Part shown: positions 22,220 through 24,919 of the stretch, piece by piece
Layout: every line of letters begins with the position of its first letter
Numbering within the stretch: position 1 is the stretch's first letter
Source of the DNA: Verrucomicrobiota bacterium
GTDB lineage: Bacteria > Verrucomicrobiota > Verrucomicrobiia > Opitutales > Opitutaceae
Length of the DNA stretch: 24,919 nucleotides
Assembly: GCA_023433275.1 (NCBI GenBank)
Contig: JAEZDN010000043.1
Location: forward strand, 1 to 24,919
Direction: 5' to 3'
The notes under the pieces: model-generated
What the model saw: the letters and a program-made list of their open reading frames with translations, nothing else
The model's database searches: none
Told to the model about the DNA's origin: nothing
Made by a program: the position numbers and the translations under genes

Positions 22220-23647
22220 ATGCGCGCATTTCGTGTTTTTCTCCTGCTCGTGACGATGGCGCCCGCAGTGATGGCCGGCAGTCTGCCGCGGCTGCAGGTG
22301 AGCGACAATCGCCGGTTTCTCGTGACCGTGGACCGGCAGCCGTTTTTCTACCTGGGCGACACGGCGTGGCAGATGCTCTACCGGATGGATCGGGGCGAGA
22401 TCGATGCTTACCTGCGCGATCGGGCGGCGAAACGGTTCACCGTCGTGCAGTGCGTGATCCTCGGCGAACTCGACGGGCTCGAGACGCCGAATCGCGAGGG
22501 GCACCTGCCCCTGCATGACCTCGACCCGGCGCGGCCGAACGAGGCGTTCCTGGCCTTGGTGGACTACACGGTGGCGCGGGCGGCGGAGCTCGGTCTCTAC
22601 GTGGCGCTCCTGCCGACGTGGGGTTCGCATGTGGAGGACAAGCCGCATCCTCGGTTCAGGAACTATCATCCCTTTACGGGGCAGAACGCGCGGGCATACG
22701 GGGAATTTCTCGGCCGGCGTTATCGGGATCGCACGAATGTGATCTGGATGCTGGGCGGCGACCGCAATCCCACCGGGCACGAGGCGATCTGGAATGCGCT
22801 GGCGGCGGGAATCCGCGAGCACGATCCATCGGCGCTGATGACGTACCATTGCCAGGGGTATGCGTCGGCGGCGCGTTACTGGCGCGACGCGGCCTGGTTG
22901 GATTTCAACCTGGTCCAGTCGGGGCACGCGCGGTTTTCGACGCGGAACTGGCAGATGATCGAGCGGGAGTACGGCACCCCGCCGGCGCGCCCGGTGTTCG
23001 ATGCGGAGCCCGGCTATGAGGATCACCCGGCGGCATTCGACCCCGCCAACCCGAGGTTCACCGATTACGATGTGCGCAAAGCCGCGTACTGGGCGGTGTT
23101 CGCCGGGGCATTCGGGCACACGTATGGGCATCACAGCGTTTGGCAGGCGTACCGCCCCGGGCAGGACGAGCCGATTCTGGCGCCCAGCCTGGGATGGCGT
23201 GAGGCATTGGACGCGCCGGGAGCGGGCCAGATGCAGCACCTGCGCGCGCTGGTCGAATCACGTCCGTTTCTCACCCGGATCCCGGACCAGGGCCGGGTGA
23301 AGGACATCGGGACCGACACGGACCACGTGCAGGTGACGCGGGATGGGGCGGAGGGCAAAAACGATGCGACCACGATCCTGGTTTATTTGCCGATCATGCG
23401 CGAGCTCCGGGTCGACACCTCGGTCATCGCCGGGGAACGGTTGCGGAGCTGGTGGTTTGATCCGCGCACCGGTCGCGCGCGCTTGATCGGGGAGACGCCC
23501 AACACCGGCAGCTATGAGCGTCCGGCGGAACACCGGATCCAACCGGGCGACGGCGGACCGGACTGGGTGCTGGTCATCGACGACGCCGCGAGAGGTTATG
23601 CATCGCCGGGCAGTGCGGTCGTGGATCCTTCGCCCGGTTCTGGATGA
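22220..23647 (+). CDS. Secreted GH140-type apiosidase-like glycoside hydrolase (DUF4038)
   Basis: The 475-residue protein has a signal peptide (1-20, cleavage near VMAGS). It then has the DUF4038/apiosidase-like TIM-barrel domain: NRRFLVTVDRQPFFYLGDTAW, VVQCVILGELDGL, LPTWGSH, NVIWMLGGDRNP, FDAEPGYEDHP and GHTYGHHSVWQ. Candidate catalytic acids are Asp181 (GGDRNP) and Glu263 (DAEPGYED), assigned by position in the conserved blocks. A C-terminal beta domain (about 390-465, ILVYLPIMRELRVD and WWFDPRTGRARLIG) matches the collagen-binding-like module usually attached to this family. The characterised Bacteroides member removes apiose from rhamnogalacturonan II; other members are uncharacterised. 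The start is set by AAGGAA at 22209-22214, 5 bp before ATG 22220, and by the signal peptide. The longer frame from 22070 covers the terminator region and is rejected. Confidence 0.88.
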   Translation: MRAFRVFLLLVTMAPAVMAGSLPRLQVSDNRRFLVTVDRQPFFYLGDTAWQMLYRMDRGEIDAYLRDRAAKRFTVVQCVILGELDGLETPNREGHLPLHDLDPARPNEAFLALVDYTVARAAELGLYVALLPTWGSHVEDKPHPRFRNYHPFTGQNARAYGEFLGRRYRDRTNVIWMLGGDRNPTGHEAIWNALAAGIREHDPSALMTYHCQGYASAARYWRDAAWLDFNLVQSGHARFSTRNWQMIEREYGTPPARPVFDAEPGYEDHPAAFDPANPRFTDYDVRKAAYWAVFAGAFGHTYGHHSVWQAYRPGQDEPILAPSLGWREALDAPGAGQMQHLRALVESRPFLTRIPDQGRVKDIGTDTDHVQVTRDGAEGKNDATTILVYLPIMRELRVDTSVIAGERLRSWWFDPRTGRARLIGETPNTGSYERPAEHRIQPGDGGPDWVLVIDDAARGYASPGSAVVDPSPGSG

Positions 23648-23707
23648 CGGAGCGTGGCGCCAAGGTCGCTTTCGAACTCTCGCCCCGACCGCATTTCTTG
23701 AAATGCC

Positions 23708-24919
23708 CTAACCCGGGCGGGCCTCGGCTTCCAGTACGCCGAGCTTCCGGATGCGGCCGGTGTTGACCTGGCGTGCGAACCAGAACGCGACGGCGGTGGC
23801 GATGAGGCCGCAGAACACGAGGTAGAGGAAACCGCTTTCATAGTCGTAGGCGGGGGCCGCGCCGGCGGCGGCGGCGGGGGCCGTGAAGGCGGTGACCGCG
23901 GTGATCCACAGGCCGACGCCATTGTTGATGAAGATGATCGCGACCCCGCGGGTGATGCCGATGCCGGAGGAAACCGTGCCGAGCCGGTCGCGGGGCACGA
24001 AGTCGAACATCATCGAAACGGTGCAGACGACGCCCATGTTGCCCACGCCGGACTGGAGGAGCCAGTACGTGAGCACGGAGGCGTAGGGCGGCGCGCCCTC
24101 GCCGGGCCGGAGTTTCAGGTAGAGGAAAAAGAGCAGGTGGAAGGTCGTGATGGTGGCGGCGAGGACCTTGAACAGGACCAGCCGGTCCACGCGGTCGGCG
24201 AGCCAGCCGCCGAGGGGGAGGCACACGAGGAGCGTGAAGGGCGTGCCCAGTGCGATGATGTTGCCGTAGGTTTGCTTGGAGAAACCCCATTGCTCGGTGA
24301 AGAGGAGCGGCGTGAGGCTGCCGAAGCTGAGCCAGAAAATGATCTGCGCGAGGGCGACGGCGTAGAGCGCGAGCCATTGCCGCTGTCCGAAGACATCGCG
24401 GAAAAAGCCCGTCACGGTGCGGGACAGTCCGGCCAGGGTCGGGCGCGGCAGCGGCGGGGGCAGTTGCGCGGGCGGCGTCTCGCGGATGCCAAAGGCCACG
24501 AGGAGCAGGGCGCAGAGGGCGAGGGCGCTCGCGGTCCAGAAGACGAGGTCCTGGCCGGACACCGGGCCGAGAACCGGCACGGTGAAGGCATCGTCCCAGC
24601 GCCCGATCAGCACCGCGAAGAAGAACGCATACATCGCCTGGCGCATGAACGTGAGCGTGGCGTTGGAGCGGCCGCGTTGGTGGGGAGGGACGACCTCGTT
24701 GATCAGGGACTCGTAAGGGCTGTCGACGTCGCGCAGCATTTCATAGACGAAGAGCGCCGCCACGAGCAGCCACAGCGAGTCGAGCTGGGGGAGAATGAGG
24801 CAACCAACGACGATGGTGCTCCAGCCCACGAGCAGGAACGGCTTGCGGCGGCCCCAGCGCGTCCAGACGCGATCGCTGGTGTAGTTGCAGGTGGCGCCGA
24901 CGAAGATGTTGAAGAGCAG
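23708..24919 (-). CDS. Sugar MFS/GPH-type transporter, 5' end beyond window
   Basis: This is a partial gene: the frame stays open to the right edge of the window, so the N-terminus is missing and the codons up to 24919 belong to it. About 403 residues are visible. Near the top is the major-facilitator motif between TM2 and TM3, SDRVWTRWGRRKPFLL, of the kind found in GPH (glycoside-pentoside-hexuronide) and SLC45-like sugar symporters. Nine or ten further hydrophobic segments are separated by short loops, with the mid-protein repeat of the motif GGWLADRVDR. It is likely an inner-membrane symporter for mono- or oligosaccharides. It converges on the apiosidase-like gene with a 60-bp gap that holds a 6-bp hairpin (23691-23706). 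The substrate is inferred from neighbours only. Confidence 0.88.
   Translation of the reverse strand: MLFNIFVGATCNYTSDRVWTRWGRRKPFLLVGWSTIVVGCLILPQLDSLWLLVAALFVYEMLRDVDSPYESLINEVVPPHQRGRSNATLTFMRQAMYAFFFAVLIGRWDDAFTVPVLGPVSGQDLVFWTASALALCALLLVAFGIRETPPAQLPPPLPRPTLAGLSRTVTGFFRDVFGQRQWLALYAVALAQIIFWLSFGSLTPLLFTEQWGFSKQTYGNIIALGTPFTLLVCLPLGGWLADRVDRLVLFKVLAATITTFHLLFFLYLKLRPGEGAPPYASVLTYWLLQSGVGNMGVVCTVSMMFDFVPRDRLGTVSSGIGITRGVAIIFINNGVGLWITAVTAFTAPAAAAGAAPAYDYESGFLYLVFCGLIATAVAFWFARQVNTGRIRKLGVLEAEARPG

Noticed and set aside
18960..22229. A 1089-residue open frame on the minus strand opposite the TonB receptor
   Set aside because: It is an antisense shadow of a high-GC gene: the composition is dominated by Arg, Ala, Val, His and Glu, there is no recognisable domain, and the plus-strand product is an unmistakable TonB receptor.
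23691..23706. A terminator between the apiosidase-like and MFS genes
   Set aside because: The 6-bp hairpin GCATTT-CTTG-AAATGC is AT-rich and has no T-run on either strand, so it is too weak to call.

Overview
The window is GC-rich bacterial chromosome with densely packed genes. It most resembles a Verrucomicrobiota genome of the Opitutaceae type. This placement is inferred from content: an Opitutus-style TonB-dependent receptor beside a LacI regulator and glycoside hydrolases, a PEGA lipoprotein, a Tat-exported Gfo/Idh/MocA protein, a SUMF1-domain protein, and many short GC-rich intergenic palindromes. No rRNA, tRNA, CRISPR array, transposase or phage gene was seen.

Left part (1-5.7 kb): a compact plus-strand chemosensory operon, cheR-cheB-cheY-cheC-hybrid histidine kinase. 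Every junction overlaps (4, 4, 10 and 4 bp), so translation is probably coupled. No CheA, CheW or receptor gene lies inside the window. A small PAS-only protein is encoded convergently behind the kinase.

Middle part (5.9-14.3 kb): single housekeeping or accessory genes separated by repeat-rich spacers. They are a YjbQ-family protein, a PEGA-repeat lipoprotein with a probable OB-fold tail, an Rnk-type GreA/GreB C-terminal protein, a small cupin, an AHSA1/SRPBCC protein, a Tat-exported Gfo/Idh/MocA oxidoreductase, a glutathionyl-hydroquinone reductase, and a secreted protein built from a duplicated TPR-like module. The 773-bp gap at 12352-13124 carries two nearly identical 154-bp units with about 31-bp terminal inverted repeats, plus a decayed half copy. 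This is a MITE-like family. A second family of small hairpins (8-bp GC stem, 5-nt loop) recurs in most of these spacers.

Right part (14.3-24.9 kb): a carbohydrate-utilisation neighbourhood. A GH78-type alpha-L-rhamnosidase is translationally coupled to a secreted SUMF1-domain protein on the minus strand. A LacI-family regulator is divergent from them. A large TonB-dependent receptor with a structured leader and a clear intrinsic terminator follows, then a secreted GH140-type apiosidase-like enzyme and a sugar MFS/GPH transporter cut by the window end. Rhamnosidase plus apiosidase suggests rhamnogalacturonan (possibly RG-II side chains) or an apiose/rhamnose-decorated glycoside as substrate. 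This is an inference from family membership only.

The items most worth a second look are the MITE-like repeat family, the SUMF1-like protein that lacks one catalytic cysteine yet is coupled to the rhamnosidase, the putative apiose/rhamnose locus, and the structured leader of the TonB receptor.
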